A stretch of 64,000 bases of DNA from Pseudomonadota bacterium (GTDB lineage Bacteria > Pseudomonadota > Gammaproteobacteria > Burkholderiales > Nitrosomonadaceae), in assembly GCA_018240285.1 (NCBI GenBank), contig JAFEGA010000006.1, positions 62,001 to 126,000 on the forward strand. Direction: 5' to 3'. Each line of letters begins with the position of its first letter. Positions within the stretch are counted from its first letter, which is position 1. Made by a program: the position numbers and the translations under genes. The notes beneath the pieces were generated by a model. The model had not been told where the DNA came from. It did no database searches and was given only the letters and a program-made list of their open reading frames with translations. Of the stretch, positions 28,818-38,639 are shown one piece after another.

Positions 28818-30716
28818 TTACGGGTTTTTTCTAAATATATCTTGATGTGTATCTTGATAAATTAGCTCTTCCCTTTGCGCTTCAAGGAACGGCGCTCCTT
28901 TTACACGATCATATAATTTAAGCAATCGACTTTTTGCTCTCTGGATTACAACCTGATAGTCTAGAGGTTGAATTATGCAACGCTCGTTATTTTCCTTTCT
29001 TGCATCTCGTTCAATGGGATCAACCTCACTTCCCAAGACAAAACATGTCACCTTCGTATTGCGGTCAATTAATCCCTTGCGAAGTAGTTCGCTAACATAT
29101 TTCCAGCACTGTCCCTTTTCTTCCATACTAATAGGGATGCCAGGTTTTTTAAGCTCAACGATAACCAATCGTTCCACTCCGACCTCTCCACCATCGGCAT
29201 CATAAGTTGGATATGAATATGAGCCAACGGAACTGTCAGGCAAAATCGCAAAATCCGGCCTATTTCGCGATCCTTTTTCTTCGACTCCAAATAATTTTTG
29301 TATTACCGTCGTCATGCCTTCGTTAGAAGTAAATTCGATAGTTTCAAATTCCGGACCAAAAATCCAAAGCCCCTGATGAAACAGCGGTTGCAAGTCTTGT
29401 ACTTCTCGGGTGGCGACATCAAAAACTCGCTGGCGCAGTTCGTCTAGCAATCGCAAACGTAACTGAAGTTCGTCAAGTACCTCCTTGGCGAGATCAAGAC
29501 TCCATTCGGACAATATCGTATGTAGATTATCGATCTGATTAGAATTAAGTTCATGAAGTTTGGCTATAAGTCCATATTTGGTATCAGACTTCTCCATCGC
29601 AACCAAAACACCGGCCATCTTCGTGAGATCTCTTTCCGTTATAGTCGAGCACTCTTCCTGGATTCTCGCCACAAACGTTTCCCATTTTTCAACGCGCAAA
29701 GGTGTCAGAGACTGAAGTTGAGTTCTATGCACCTCTTTAATGTTTTCTAGAACTGATCTTCTTTTTTGTTTTGTTTGTCCAAGCAAATGGACTTTAACGT
29801 AATTAAATACACCATCTCTCGCCTCCCTAAACGAAACCGTGGAATCAAATCCTGTCCAGTCCTTTTTCACCGAGTCAGCCAAATAATCTGCTTGTACAAT
29901 GAACGTATGTCGCTTCGCCTCGGAACTCCGTCCGTCAACAAACTCATCAAGACCGTAGCTTTTCCAATTTGATTCACCAACCAAACGGTTGTTGACATGC
30001 CATGCAACTCCATGCTGTTTGGTAGTTTTATCTGACTCTTGTGTGTCAATGATTGTTATTTTTAAATGATTCCCAGAAATCAAAGTTATTTCTTCACTTG
30101 ATATATATGCTTCTGGTATATGAGAAAACTTAACTTCTTCTCCATTCACATAGCACCGAAACAAAGGTTCGGTGAGAAAGCGCATACCGATTTCTGCGCA
30201 TATCTCTGGCTCACGGATGTGAATATTAGACGGGGAATTTACGAATATACGTGTACCGCGCTCCCTAGTTGAAACAGATGTATGTTTTTCTAGTGTAAAT
30301 GGCGTTTCACCGGAGCCAATTTTCACTTCATAGCAAAACACCTCGCCATTACGATTTGACTCGACGAAGTAACTTTCTCCAAAGCAAAAACCCGCAAATC
30401 TACCTACGCCATTTCGTCCAAATACGGACCGCACCTTTTGATTGACGACAACGGTATCGCCTTGTATAGCGGTTCTGTCGTAAGCAAGGGTTCTCCAGCG
30501 AGAAAGAAACTCGATCTCTGTTAATCCTTCACCATTATCGGTAATAGAGAAATACTGCTCATTGTCAGTGGTTGGCCAAGTGATTTGAACTTCTGTCGCT
30601 CCAGCATCCCAAGCATTTGCAATCAACTCCAAGATCGCTACTTTGGGATCGTGAAGTATATGCTTTCCAACAAATTTTTCGAGAAAATTTGGTCCAAATA
30701 GGCATGCTTGTTCCAC
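28818..30716 (-). CDS. GHKL (MORC/Hsp90-like) ATPase fused to a PD-(D/E)XK nuclease domain
   Basis: The 632-residue protein starts with a Bergerat-fold ATPase: N-box ELIANAWDAGAT near residue 30, ITDNGEGLT, GRNGVGRFAGF lid and RERGTRIFV. A transducer-like region and a helical stretch follow. The last 170 residues contain RPDFAILPD near 485 and VIVELKKPG near 520, which together make the D...ExK core of a PD-(D/E)XK nuclease. MutL/MORC-type ATPases joined to restriction-like nucleases are known from bacterial restriction or defence loci. No methyltransferase is adjacent. It starts at GTG with GGGAGG upstream. A DNA-cleaving antiphage role is inferred. Confidence 0.8.
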   Translation of the reverse strand: MEQACLFGPNFLEKFVGKHILHDPKVAILELIANAWDAGATEVQITWPTTDNEQYFSITDNGEGLTEIEFLSRWRTLAYDRTAIQGDTVVVNQKVRSVFGRNGVGRFAGFCFGESYFVESNRNGEVFCYEVKIGSGETPFTLEKHTSVSTRERGTRIFVNSPSNIHIREPEICAEIGMRFLTEPLFRCYVNGEEVKFSHIPEAYISSEEITLISGNHLKITIIDTQESDKTTKQHGVAWHVNNRLVGESNWKSYGLDEFVDGRSSEAKRHTFIVQADYLADSVKKDWTGFDSTVSFREARDGVFNYVKVHLLGQTKQKRRSVLENIKEVHRTQLQSLTPLRVEKWETFVARIQEECSTITERDLTKMAGVLVAMEKSDTKYGLIAKLHELNSNQIDNLHTILSEWSLDLAKEVLDELQLRLRLLDELRQRVFDVATREVQDLQPLFHQGLWIFGPEFETIEFTSNEGMTTVIQKLFGVEEKGSRNRPDFAILPDSSVGSYSYPTYDADGGEVGVERLVIVELKKPGIPISMEEKGQCWKYVSELLRKGLIDRNTKVTCFVLGSEVDPIERDARKENNERCIIQPLDYQVVIQRAKSRLLKLYDRVKGAPFLEAQREELIYQDTHQDIFRKNP

Positions 30717-30958
30717 CTCGTTGCCTCCCTAGCTGATCCTTATTTTGTATAACGTGATATATAAGATATTTTGTCCAATAATCTTGCGAGCAATGTTATA
30801 TAACCTAGGTGATTATCAATCATCATATTGTATTTTAGTATCAATTCTTAGATTGAATACGACAAACGATACAAGCAATATAAGCAATTATGACAATACT
30901 GCTAGCTAAGAAAATTGCTTAATCAATCGCGGATATTACGATTACTCCGTGAATCTTT

Positions 30959-31094
30959 TTTCAACCTACCCTTTCACCCCTTCAAGCGCCGCAAGCAACC
31001 GCTCCGGTTGCGTACCTCCGGCTTGCGCCATGTCCGGCCTTTCGCCGACTTGCTGCGCGACGAAGTTAAGCAGTTCTCCGGCTTTGATTTTGTC
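30959..31094 (-). pseudogene. decayed duplicate of the alaS 3' end
   Basis: On the minus strand this stretch reads [16 protein letters not shown], then [16 protein letters not shown], then LAALEGVKG and a stop. It matches the last ~50 codons of the intact alaS about 700 bases away, at roughly four bases in five. It has a 12-base in-frame deletion in the Gly-rich segment, and TAG replaces the Trp codon near the end. It begins about 15 bases after the hicB stop, in the same orientation as alaS and hicAB. The 240 bases beyond it, up to the GHKL gene, are AT-rich and hold that gene's promoter; I see no gene there. Confidence 0.85.
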
Positions 31095-31108
31095 GTTTTA
31101 AAACTCCA

Positions 31109-31318
31109 TCACGCGAACATTAACCTGCCTTTAGGTTCCGGGATCGTTCTGCCCAGTTCGCGGGCGGTTTCTACCCACTGTTCGATGACGGTTTTTACAT
31201 TGGCAACGGCCAGTTCGTAGGTCTCTCCATCCGCCATGCAACCGGGTAATTCCGGAACTTCGACGATGAAAGCATGATCGTCTTCGCTCCAGTAAATGAT
31301 TAATTCGTATTTAATCAA
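31109..31318 (-). CDS. hicB: HicB-family antitoxin
   Basis: The 69-residue protein has the HicB partial RNase-H-like fold: YELIIYWSEDDHAFIVEVPELPGCMADGETYEEA-like start (here TYELAVANV), then a helix ending EWxETARELGR-like as QWVETARELG. It neutralises HicA. The C-terminus is short, with no separate HTH or RHH DNA-binding domain, ending PEPKGRLMFA. It overlaps hicA by eight bases and lies immediately upstream of the decayed alaS tail. Confidence 0.88.
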   Translation of the reverse strand: MIKYELIIYWSEDDHAFIVEVPELPGCMADGETYELAVANVKTVIEQWVETARELGRTIPEPKGRLMFA

Positions 31319-31580
31319 TGTCGTATTCTCCCATGCGATATTTCGTCAATAGCATTCTAATCTGTTTGATTTGATACGGTTTTGCTTTCCTGTGTTTCGG
31401 TTGCAAATTGATAATTTCTTCAATGTCTTCTCGAGTAAAAATGTGATGGCTTCCTTTTATTCGCTCAGTGAACCCCAATCGGATCAATAACTGGCAAAGT
31501 TCGGAAAATGCAATGTCGGTGTCAGCACTGCCCATCAGAATTTTCATTCTGAGTTTTGAATACTTTCCCATTTTAATCAT
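31311..31580 (-). CDS. hicA: HicA-family mRNA interferase toxin
   Basis: The 89-residue protein has the double-stranded-RNA-binding-like HicA fold. LLIRLGFTERIKGSHHIF carries the catalytic His in the GSHH motif, and the C-terminus KAKPYQIKQIRMLL is typical. HicA cleaves mRNA and is held inactive by HicB. The N-terminus is about 20 residues longer than classical HicA, and a second in-frame ATG nine bases in could be the true start. It begins 87 bases after the alaS stop on the same strand. Confidence 0.88.
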   Translation of the reverse strand: MIKMGKYSKLRMKILMGSADTDIAFSELCQLLIRLGFTERIKGSHHIFTREDIEEIINLQPKHRKAKPYQIKQIRMLLTKYRMGEYDID

Positions 31581-31667
31581 CCAAATTTAGCTAACTATCG
31601 TAACGATCGCGATACGGAATCAGCTCTAAAAACCGGGAATATTGCGATGAGTCAGAGGTAGCTTTGA

Positions 31668-34265
31668 TTACTGCGCGACTTTCGCTTCAACCCAGCCTTT
31701 CACTCCCCCAAGCGCCTCTGGCAATCGTTCCGGTTGCGTTCCCCCCGCTTGCGCCATATCCGGGCGTCCGCCGCCTTTGCCGCCGACTTGCTGGGCGACG
31801 AAGTTGACCAGTTCGCCGGCTTTGACTTTGCCGGTGAGGTCGGCGCTGACGCCGGCGATCAGCGTGACCTTGCCATCGGCGACGGTACTGAGCACAATCG
31901 CGCAGGTTTTGAGTTTGTCTTTGAGTTGATCGAGTGTTTCGCGCAGGGTTTTGGCGTCGGCGTTTTCCAGGTTGGCTGCGAGCACTTTGACGCCGTTGAC
32001 ATCTTGCGCTTGCGATGCCAGATCGGCGCCTTGCGAACTGGCGAGTTTGGTTTTCAGGCGTGCCAGTTCTTTTTCGGTTTGCCGCACGTTGTCGATGATT
32101 TGCGCGATTTTTTGCGTGACTTCCTGCGGGTTGGCTTTTAACGCGTGCGCGATTTCAAGCAGTTGCGCTTCACGTTGCTGTACGTAATCGATCGCGCCTT
32201 TGCCGGTGACCGCTTCAACGCGGCGGATACCGGCGGCAACGCCGGATTCGGCGACGATTTTAAACAGACCGATTTGGCCGACTTGCGGCACATGCGTGCC
32301 GCCGCAGAGTTCGGTGGAGAATTCGCCCATGCCGATGACGCGCACCACATCCGTGTATTTTTCGCCGAACAGCGCCATCGCACCGCGTTTGATCGCGTCA
32401 TCGTATGGCATCGTGGCGACTTCCACGACAGTGTTGTTGCGGACTTGCTCGTTGACCAGACGCTCGGTTTCGCGGATTTCGTCGGCGCTCATCGGTGCGT
32501 TGTGCGAAAAATCGAAACGCAATCGATTAGGATCGACCAGCGAGCCTTTTTGCGTGACGTGCGTGCCGAGTACTTTACGCAGCGCGGCGTGCAGCAGATG
32601 CGTGGCGGAGTGGTTGTTGGCGGTGCTGACGCGGGTCTGCGGATTGACTCGGGCTTGCACGCTATCCCGGACCACCAACCGGCCGCTGCGCAGCAAGCCT
32701 TTGTGGCCGAACACACCGGCTTGGATTTTTTGCGTGTCGGTGACTTCAAAAGTGCCATTGGCGGCGAGCAATTCGCCACTATCACCGGCTTGCCCGCCGG
32801 ATTCAGCGTAGAATGGCGTTTGATCCAGCACCACCACGGCTTCGTCACCGGCTTCGACGAAATCGACCGCGCTGCCTTGTTTGTAGATCGCCAATACCTG
32901 CCCTTCGTGCTGCAACGTATCGTAACCGTAGAACGTGGTTTGGCTGCCGGTGTATTCGATGCCTTCCTGCATGGTGAATTTGTTCGCGGCACGTGCTTGT
33001 TCGCGCTGACGCGCCATGGCTTGTTCAAATCCGTCATGATCAACCGTAATGCCGCGTTCACGGGCAATGTCGGCGGTCAGATCGATCGGAAAACCGAAAG
33101 TATCATACAGCCGGAATGCGGTTTCACCGTCGAGTACTTTGATTTTCTGGCTGAGCGCGGTTTCCAGAATTTGCATACCGTTTTCCAGCGTTTCGGCAAA
33201 ACGCTCTTCTTCTTGTAGCAATACTGCGGCGACGCGCTTTTTGGCGGCGGTCAGTTCTGGATACGCTTGCCCCATCACATGACTCAAATCTTCCACGAGT
33301 TGATGAAAGAAGGGCTGTTTTTGTCCCAATTTGTAACCGTGCCGGATGGCGCGGCGGATGATGCGGCGCAGCACGTAACCACGGCCTTCGCTGCCGGGGA
33401 TGACACCGTCGGTGATCAAAAACGAACAGGCGCGGATATGATCGGCGATTACTTTGAGCGAATTATCCGCGAGATTGCCGGTGCCGGTTGCCCGTGCCGC
33501 CGCTTTGATCAGGCTTTGAAACAGGTCGATGTCGTAATTGCTGTGCACATGTTGCATCACAGCGGAAATACGCTCCAGTCCCATACCGGTATCGACCGAC
33601 GGTTTCGGCAGTAGATGCAGCGTTCCGGCGCTGTCGCGGTTGTACTGCATGAACACCAGATTCCAGATTTCGATGTAGCGGTCGCCGTCGGCGTCAGGAG
33701 AGCCGGGCGGGCCGCCCGCCACATCCGGGCCGTGATCGTAAAAAATCTCGGAACAAGGGCCGCATGGGCCGGTATCGCCCATTTGCCAGAAGTTATCCAT
33801 CGTGGCGATGCGCACCACGCGCGCCGGTTCGACGCCGACTTCGTTCAACCAGATATCGGCGGCTTCGTCGTCTTCGGCGTACACCGTAACCCACAATTTG
33901 TCGCGCGGAATTTTGAGCGTGTTGGTGAGAAAATCCCAGGCAAACAAAATGGCATTACGCTTGAAGTAATCGCCGAAACTGAAATTACCGAGCATCTCGA
34001 AGAAGGTGTGATGCCGCGCGGTATAGCCGACGTTTTCCAAGTCATTATGCTTGCCGCCCGCGCGTACGCAGCGCTGCGAACTGGCGGCGCGCACGTAAGG
34101 GCGTTTATCCTGACCTAAAAAGACATCCTTGAATTGCACCATACCGGCGTTGGTGAACAATAGCGTCGGGTCGTTGCCCGGCACGAGCGGACTGGATGCG
34201 ACGACGGCATGGCCGTGCGATGCAAAGAATTCGAGAAATTTTTGTCGTATTTCGCTGCTTTTCAT
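31668..34265 (-). CDS. alaS: alanyl-tRNA synthetase
   Basis: This class II synthetase charges tRNA-Ala. Its 865 residues show [18 protein letters not shown] motif 1 sequence ([17 protein letters not shown]), [24 protein letters not shown] in the catalytic core, and the editing domain zinc site [11 protein letters not shown] with CGGTHV. The C-terminal C-Ala domain ends [17 protein letters not shown] plus ~15 residues. Its ATG overlaps the stop of the upstream OB-fold gene (ATGA), so it is translated from the recA-recX transcript or a shared one. Its 3' end is duplicated in decayed form beyond hicAB. Confidence 0.96.
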   Translation of the reverse strand: MKSSEIRQKFLEFFASHGHAVVASSPLVPGNDPTLLFTNAGMVQFKDVFLGQDKRPYVRAASSQRCVRAGGKHNDLENVGYTARHHTFFEMLGNFSFGDYFKRNAILFAWDFLTNTLKIPRDKLWVTVYAEDDEAADIWLNEVGVEPARVVRIATMDNFWQMGDTGPCGPCSEIFYDHGPDVAGGPPGSPDADGDRYIEIWNLVFMQYNRDSAGTLHLLPKPSVDTGMGLERISAVMQHVHSNYDIDLFQSLIKAAARATGTGNLADNSLKVIADHIRACSFLITDGVIPGSEGRGYVLRRIIRRAIRHGYKLGQKQPFFHQLVEDLSHVMGQAYPELTAAKKRVAAVLLQEEERFAETLENGMQILETALSQKIKVLDGETAFRLYDTFGFPIDLTADIARERGITVDHDGFEQAMARQREQARAANKFTMQEGIEYTGSQTTFYGYDTLQHEGQVLAIYKQGSAVDFVEAGDEAVVVLDQTPFYAESGGQAGDSGELLAANGTFEVTDTQKIQAGVFGHKGLLRSGRLVVRDSVQARVNPQTRVSTANNHSATHLLHAALRKVLGTHVTQKGSLVDPNRLRFDFSHNAPMSADEIRETERLVNEQVRNNTVVEVATMPYDDAIKRGAMALFGEKYTDVVRVIGMGEFSTELCGGTHVPQVGQIGLFKIVAESGVAAGIRRVEAVTGKGAIDYVQQREAQLLEIAHALKANPQEVTQKIAQIIDNVRQTEKELARLKTKLASSQGADLASQAQDVNGVKVLAANLENADAKTLRETLDQLKDKLKTCAIVLSTVADGKVTLIAGVSADLTGKVKAGELVNFVAQQVGGKGGGRPDMAQAGGTQPERLPEALGGVKGWVEAKVAQ

Positions 34266-34627
34266 AGTTTTTGTATTGATTCGTATCGTTCGAGTTCGAT
34301 CACAGTCAAACCAACCGCTTCGCCTTTGACAATCGCCAAGCTTTTGACTTTGGCCCGGATGGTGATTTCTTCATTCATTTTAGGGAGGTCAAGTTCGGTG
34401 AGCACGGTAATTTCGCCGCTGCTGTCTTCCAGCACATAAGATTTCAGATTGACCAGCGGTAAGCGCGTGGGATTTTTCGGGATGCCTTTCAGTTTCACTT
34501 CCTGGCCGTCAAAATTGGCCGGAGCTGCATTGATTTCTTGGATCGGCGTGATTCCACCGGCGAGAACCGGATGACTGAAAGCCAGAATTGCCAGCATCAG
34601 CAGTATGTGCGCAAGCCGTTTGCTCAT
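34262..34627 (-). CDS. exported OB-fold-like protein of unknown function
   Basis: The 121-residue protein has a signal peptide (about 1-23, cleavage after PVLAG or nearby). Its mature part is an OB-like beta barrel: [34 protein letters not shown] and [12 protein letters not shown]. This layout resembles short periplasmic nucleic-acid-binding-fold or stress proteins. No Cys is seen. It overlaps recX upstream and alaS downstream by ATGA at both ends, so its translation is tightly coupled to a DNA-repair and translation operon although the protein is exported. Function is unknown. Confidence 0.7.
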   Translation of the reverse strand: MSKRLAHILLMLAILAFSHPVLAGGITPIQEINAAPANFDGQEVKLKGIPKNPTRLPLVNLKSYVLEDSSGEITVLTELDLPKMNEEITIRAKVKSLAIVKGEAVGLTVIELERYESIQKL

Positions 34628-35091
34628 GCGTTTTCCTCGTTAGCTTGTGATAAAACCCGTTGTATCGTTTCCATGGAAAAACCCCTGTTCATCATGAATC
34701 GTATTTGTTTGGCGCGTTCTTCCCGTGTGACGGGCGGATGATCGAATTTCTTACGCCAGATGTTGAGCGCGGCTTCCAATTCGTTTTCCTTGAGCGCCGG
34801 GCGGATACCGTCGATCAGGTGATCATCGATTCCCTTGGCTTTTAATTCATGGATGATGCGTTGACTGCCGAAGCGGGAACGGCGCGTCCGGGCAACTTGC
34901 TCGACCATGCGCTGTTCGGAAAGAAAGCCTTGCTGCTCCAGCTTGTCCAGGACTTCTGTTAACTCTGTCAGTTCTGCCGTTTCGCTGGAATCTTTGCGGG
35001 TGGAAAGTTTTTGCTCCAATTCCCGGCGTGAGTGCTCACGCTGCGCCAGGTAGCGCAATACGCGTATTTCCAAGGGGGAGCGTGTATTCAT
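34624..35091 (-). CDS. recX: RecA regulator RecX
   Basis: This 155-residue all-helical protein limits RecA filament growth. It has the family's repeated three-helix units: VLRYLAQREHSRRELEQKL, VLDKLEQQGFLSEQRMVEQ, VARTRRSRFGSQRIIHELKAKGID and a final IRFMMNRGFSMETIQRVL. Its gene starts five bases after the recA stop, the usual recA-recX layout in which read-through past recA sets the low RecX level. The stop overlaps the following OB-fold gene. Confidence 0.93.
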   Translation of the reverse strand: MNTRSPLEIRVLRYLAQREHSRRELEQKLSTRKDSSETAELTELTEVLDKLEQQGFLSEQRMVEQVARTRRSRFGSQRIIHELKAKGIDDHLIDGIRPALKENELEAALNIWRKKFDHPPVTREERAKQIRFMMNRGFSMETIQRVLSQANEENA

Positions 35092-35096
35092 ACGGG

Positions 35097-36146
35097 TTAT
35101 GGTTCTTTGCCGATTCTTTCTTTTTCGGCTTTTTCCTTGACCGGTTTGGCATAATCGGCGATGCCGACGATGGCTCTGATTTTCTGTTCGATTTCCTGCG
35201 CCATTTCTTTGTGTTCTTTCAGATAATCGCGCACGTTGTCTTTACCCTGGCCGATTTTTTCGCCTTGATACGCATACCAAGCGCCGGATTTGTCGATCAG
35301 TTTGTGCAATACGCCCAGTTCGATGATTTCGCTTTCGCGCGAAATACCTTCGCCGTAAAGGATATCGAAATCCGCTTGTTTGAACGGCGGCGCGACTTTA
35401 TTTTTCACTACTTTCACGCGCGTTTCGTTACCGATGGTTTCTTCGCCTTTTTTGATCGACCCGGTGCGGCGGATGTCCAGGCGCACGGACGCGTAAAATT
35501 TCAGCGCGTTGCCGCCGGTTGTCGTTTCCGGGTTGCCGAACATGACGCCGATTTTCATGCGGATCTGGTTGATGAAAATGACCATGGTGTTGCTGCGTTT
35601 GATATTGGCGGTCAATTTGCGCAGCGCTTGCGACATCAGCCGGGCTTGCAGTCCCATCTGCGGATCGCCCATATCGCCTTCGATTTCCGCGCGCGGTGTG
35701 AGCGCGGCGACGGAATCCACCACGATGATGTCGACCGAGCCGGAGCGTACCAGCATGTCGGCGATTTCTAGCGCTTGTTCGCCGTTATCCGGTTGAGAAA
35801 TTAATAGCTCTTTGACATTGACGCCGATTTTTTGCGCGTATTGCGGATCGAGCGCGTGTTCTGCGTCGATAAAGGCTGCGGTTCCGCCCATTTTTTGCAT
35901 TTCGGCGATGACTTGCAGCGTCAGCGTCGTTTTACCGGATGATTCCGGTCCGTAAATCTCGATGATCCGCCCGCGCGGCAATCCGCCGACACCCAGTGCG
36001 ATATCGAGCCCCAACGAACCGGTAGAGACGACTTGTATGTCATACGCGACATCGTTCGCACCCAGCCGCATGATGGAGCCTTTGCCGAACTGCTTTTCAA
36101 TTTGGGCTAGCGCGGCATCAAGCGCTTTACTTCTATTCTCATCCAT
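35097..36146 (-). CDS. recA: recombinase RecA
   Basis: The 349-residue protein is the DNA strand-exchange ATPase and SOS coprotease. Walker A is GPESSGKTT, the catalytic Glu lies in [11 protein letters not shown], Walker B is [10 protein letters not shown], and loop L1/L2 regions include [13 protein letters not shown] and [20 protein letters not shown]. It has the normal length and an acidic/lysine-rich C-terminus. I looked for a CTGT-N8-ACAG LexA box upstream and found none that is clear, so SOS control is not visible in the 217 bases before adk. Confidence 0.97.
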   Translation of the reverse strand: MDENRSKALDAALAQIEKQFGKGSIMRLGANDVAYDIQVVSTGSLGLDIALGVGGLPRGRIIEIYGPESSGKTTLTLQVIAEMQKMGGTAAFIDAEHALDPQYAQKIGVNVKELLISQPDNGEQALEIADMLVRSGSVDIIVVDSVAALTPRAEIEGDMGDPQMGLQARLMSQALRKLTANIKRSNTMVIFINQIRMKIGVMFGNPETTTGGNALKFYASVRLDIRRTGSIKKGEETIGNETRVKVVKNKVAPPFKQADFDILYGEGISRESEIIELGVLHKLIDKSGAWYAYQGEKIGQGKDNVRDYLKEHKEMAQEIEQKIRAIVGIADYAKPVKEKAEKERIGKEP

Positions 36147-36339
36147 AGCTTTTCCTGTTAAGAGTCGGTCAAATTATCGCATAACCTGTATTGCAGCAAG
36201 GTAACTTGTTTTGAAGTTGTCCGGCATTGCCAAAATTAGCATGGTAAAAGACTCGAGTATCCGGCTTGCCTGCGATATAATTGCATGATGTCGTTGAAGT
36301 GGTGCACATAAATAACAATTACGCCACCGCTTTCAGTAA

Positions 36340-37017
<678 letters not shown>

Positions 37018-37056
37018 GTTCTAGCAGCTTCTTTTTTGATTCATAAAGCAGGTTTG

Positions 37057-37091
37057 AAACTCAGGATGCGACATGTCGCGCCTGAGTTTTT
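37057..37091 (+). terminator. rho-independent terminator after adk
   Basis: AAACTCAGG (37057-37065) pairs with CCTGAGTTT (37081-37089), with an inner GCGACATGTCGC palindrome and a run of T at the end. It lies 40 bases after the adk stop and just before the PPi-PFK gene, so these two are probably separate transcripts. Confidence 0.75.
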
Positions 37092-37153
37092 GCGCGTGCA
37101 GACTGAATGGAATAACAATAGCTTACTTACGATTTATTAATCAGGAGAAAAAT

Positions 37154-38413
37154 ATGGCAATTAAAAATGCATTTTATGCTCAATCCGGCGGCGTTACGGC
37201 TGTAATTAACGCTTCCGCAGCCGGTGTTCTGGAAACAGCGCGGCAGCATACCGACAAAATCGGCACTGTGTATGCAGGCCGCAATGGAATTATCGGTGCG
37301 TTGACCGAGGATCTGATCGATACCAATGCAGATTCGGCGGCCGCGATTGCTGCGCTGCGTTACACCCCGTCCGGTGCATTCGGTTCCTGCCGCTACAAAT
37401 TAAAAAGCCTGGAACAGAACCGGCGTGAATACGAACGCTTGATCGAAGTGTTCAAGGCACACAACATCGGTTACTTTTTTTATAACGGTGGCGGTGACTC
37501 GGCCGATACTTGCTTGAAGGTTTCGCAATTGTCGGGCACGCTTGGTTATCCAATTCAGGCTATTCACGTTCCCAAAACCGTCGATAACGATTTGCCGATC
37601 ACGGATTGCTGTCCTGGTTTCGGTTCGGTAGCCAAATACATTGCAGTATCCACCCGGGAAGCCAGTTTTGACGTAGCGAGCATGGCCAAAACTTCCACCA
37701 AGGTTTTTGTGCTCGAAGTGATGGGACGCCATGCCGGCTGGATCGCGGCTGCCGGCGGTCTGGCTTCAAGCCCCGGTTGCGAAATTCCAATTGTGATTCT
37801 GTTCCCGGAAGTGACCTTCAATAAAGAGAAGTTTCTTGCCAAAGTAGACCGCTATGTCAAAGAATACGGCTATTGTTCAGTGGTAGTCTCGGAAGGGGTT
37901 AAAGGGGAAGACGGCAATTTCCTATCCGATCAGGGACTGCGCGATGCATTCGGTCACGCCCAATTAGGTGGCGTGGCTCCGGTCGTGGCTAACATCATTA
38001 AAGACGGTTTAGGTCTGAAATATCACTGGGGTGTTGCGGATTACTTGCAGCGCGCGGCACGTCACGTCGCATCCAAAACCGACGTGGAGCAAGCTTATGC
38101 CATGGGCAAAGCAGCCGTGGAATACGCTTTGGCGGGGCACAATTCGGTAATGCCGACCATCGTGCGTGAATCAAGCTCGCCTTATAAATGGTCGGTCGGA
38201 ATGGCGCAACTTTCCAGCGTGGCCAATGTTGAAAAAATGATGCCAGCTGATTTTATCAGCGAAGATGGATTCGGCATCAGTCAAGCATGCCGCGAGTATT
38301 TGGCGCCGCTGATCGAGGGCGAAGATTATCCGCCGTATAAAGATGGTTTGCCGGATTATGTGCGGCTCAAGAATGTTGCCGTTGCCAAAAAATTGGGTGA
38401 ATTCAAAATCTGA
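37154..38413 (+). CDS. pfp: pyrophosphate-dependent 6-phosphofructokinase
   Basis: This 419-residue enzyme phosphorylates fructose 6-phosphate with PPi, reversibly. The substrate-deciding residues are of the PPi type: YNGGGDSADT has Asp at the place where ATP enzymes have the second Gly of GGDGS, and PKTVDNDLP has Lys where ATP enzymes have Gly. VMGRHAGWIAAAGGL is the conserved F6P-binding part. AGGAG precedes the ATG; a longer upstream frame is rejected. Being reversible, it can serve gluconeogenesis in an autotroph and return PPi, which fits the H+-PPase gene next door. Confidence 0.93.
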   Translation: MAIKNAFYAQSGGVTAVINASAAGVLETARQHTDKIGTVYAGRNGIIGALTEDLIDTNADSAAAIAALRYTPSGAFGSCRYKLKSLEQNRREYERLIEVFKAHNIGYFFYNGGGDSADTCLKVSQLSGTLGYPIQAIHVPKTVDNDLPITDCCPGFGSVAKYIAVSTREASFDVASMAKTSTKVFVLEVMGRHAGWIAAAGGLASSPGCEIPIVILFPEVTFNKEKFLAKVDRYVKEYGYCSVVVSEGVKGEDGNFLSDQGLRDAFGHAQLGGVAPVVANIIKDGLGLKYHWGVADYLQRAARHVASKTDVEQAYAMGKAAVEYALAGHNSVMPTIVRESSSPYKWSVGMAQLSSVANVEKMMPADFISEDGFGISQACREYLAPLIEGEDYPPYKDGLPDYVRLKNVAVAKKLGEFKI

Positions 38414-38639
38414 TGGTAATTAAGATTGCGATTGTATCGGGTGTTGTATGGAAGTCGAACACTATGAATTCAGTCATCTAACAATCTAAATTTCATAAAT
38501 ATTTGCTGCACTCAAGTAACAAGAACAGATAAAATACACCCGGATTTTATTTTGGGACAAGTGATTAATAATGTGGAATTAATGAGGCCAAGATTCTACA
38601 TGTGTGATTTTTATGGTCTGACTTTAATTGGAGTTCTCT

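Noticed and set aside
30915..31220. 101-codon frame on the plus strand
   Set aside because: It is antisense to the decayed alaS tail and to hicB, both of which have real protein matches on the minus strand.
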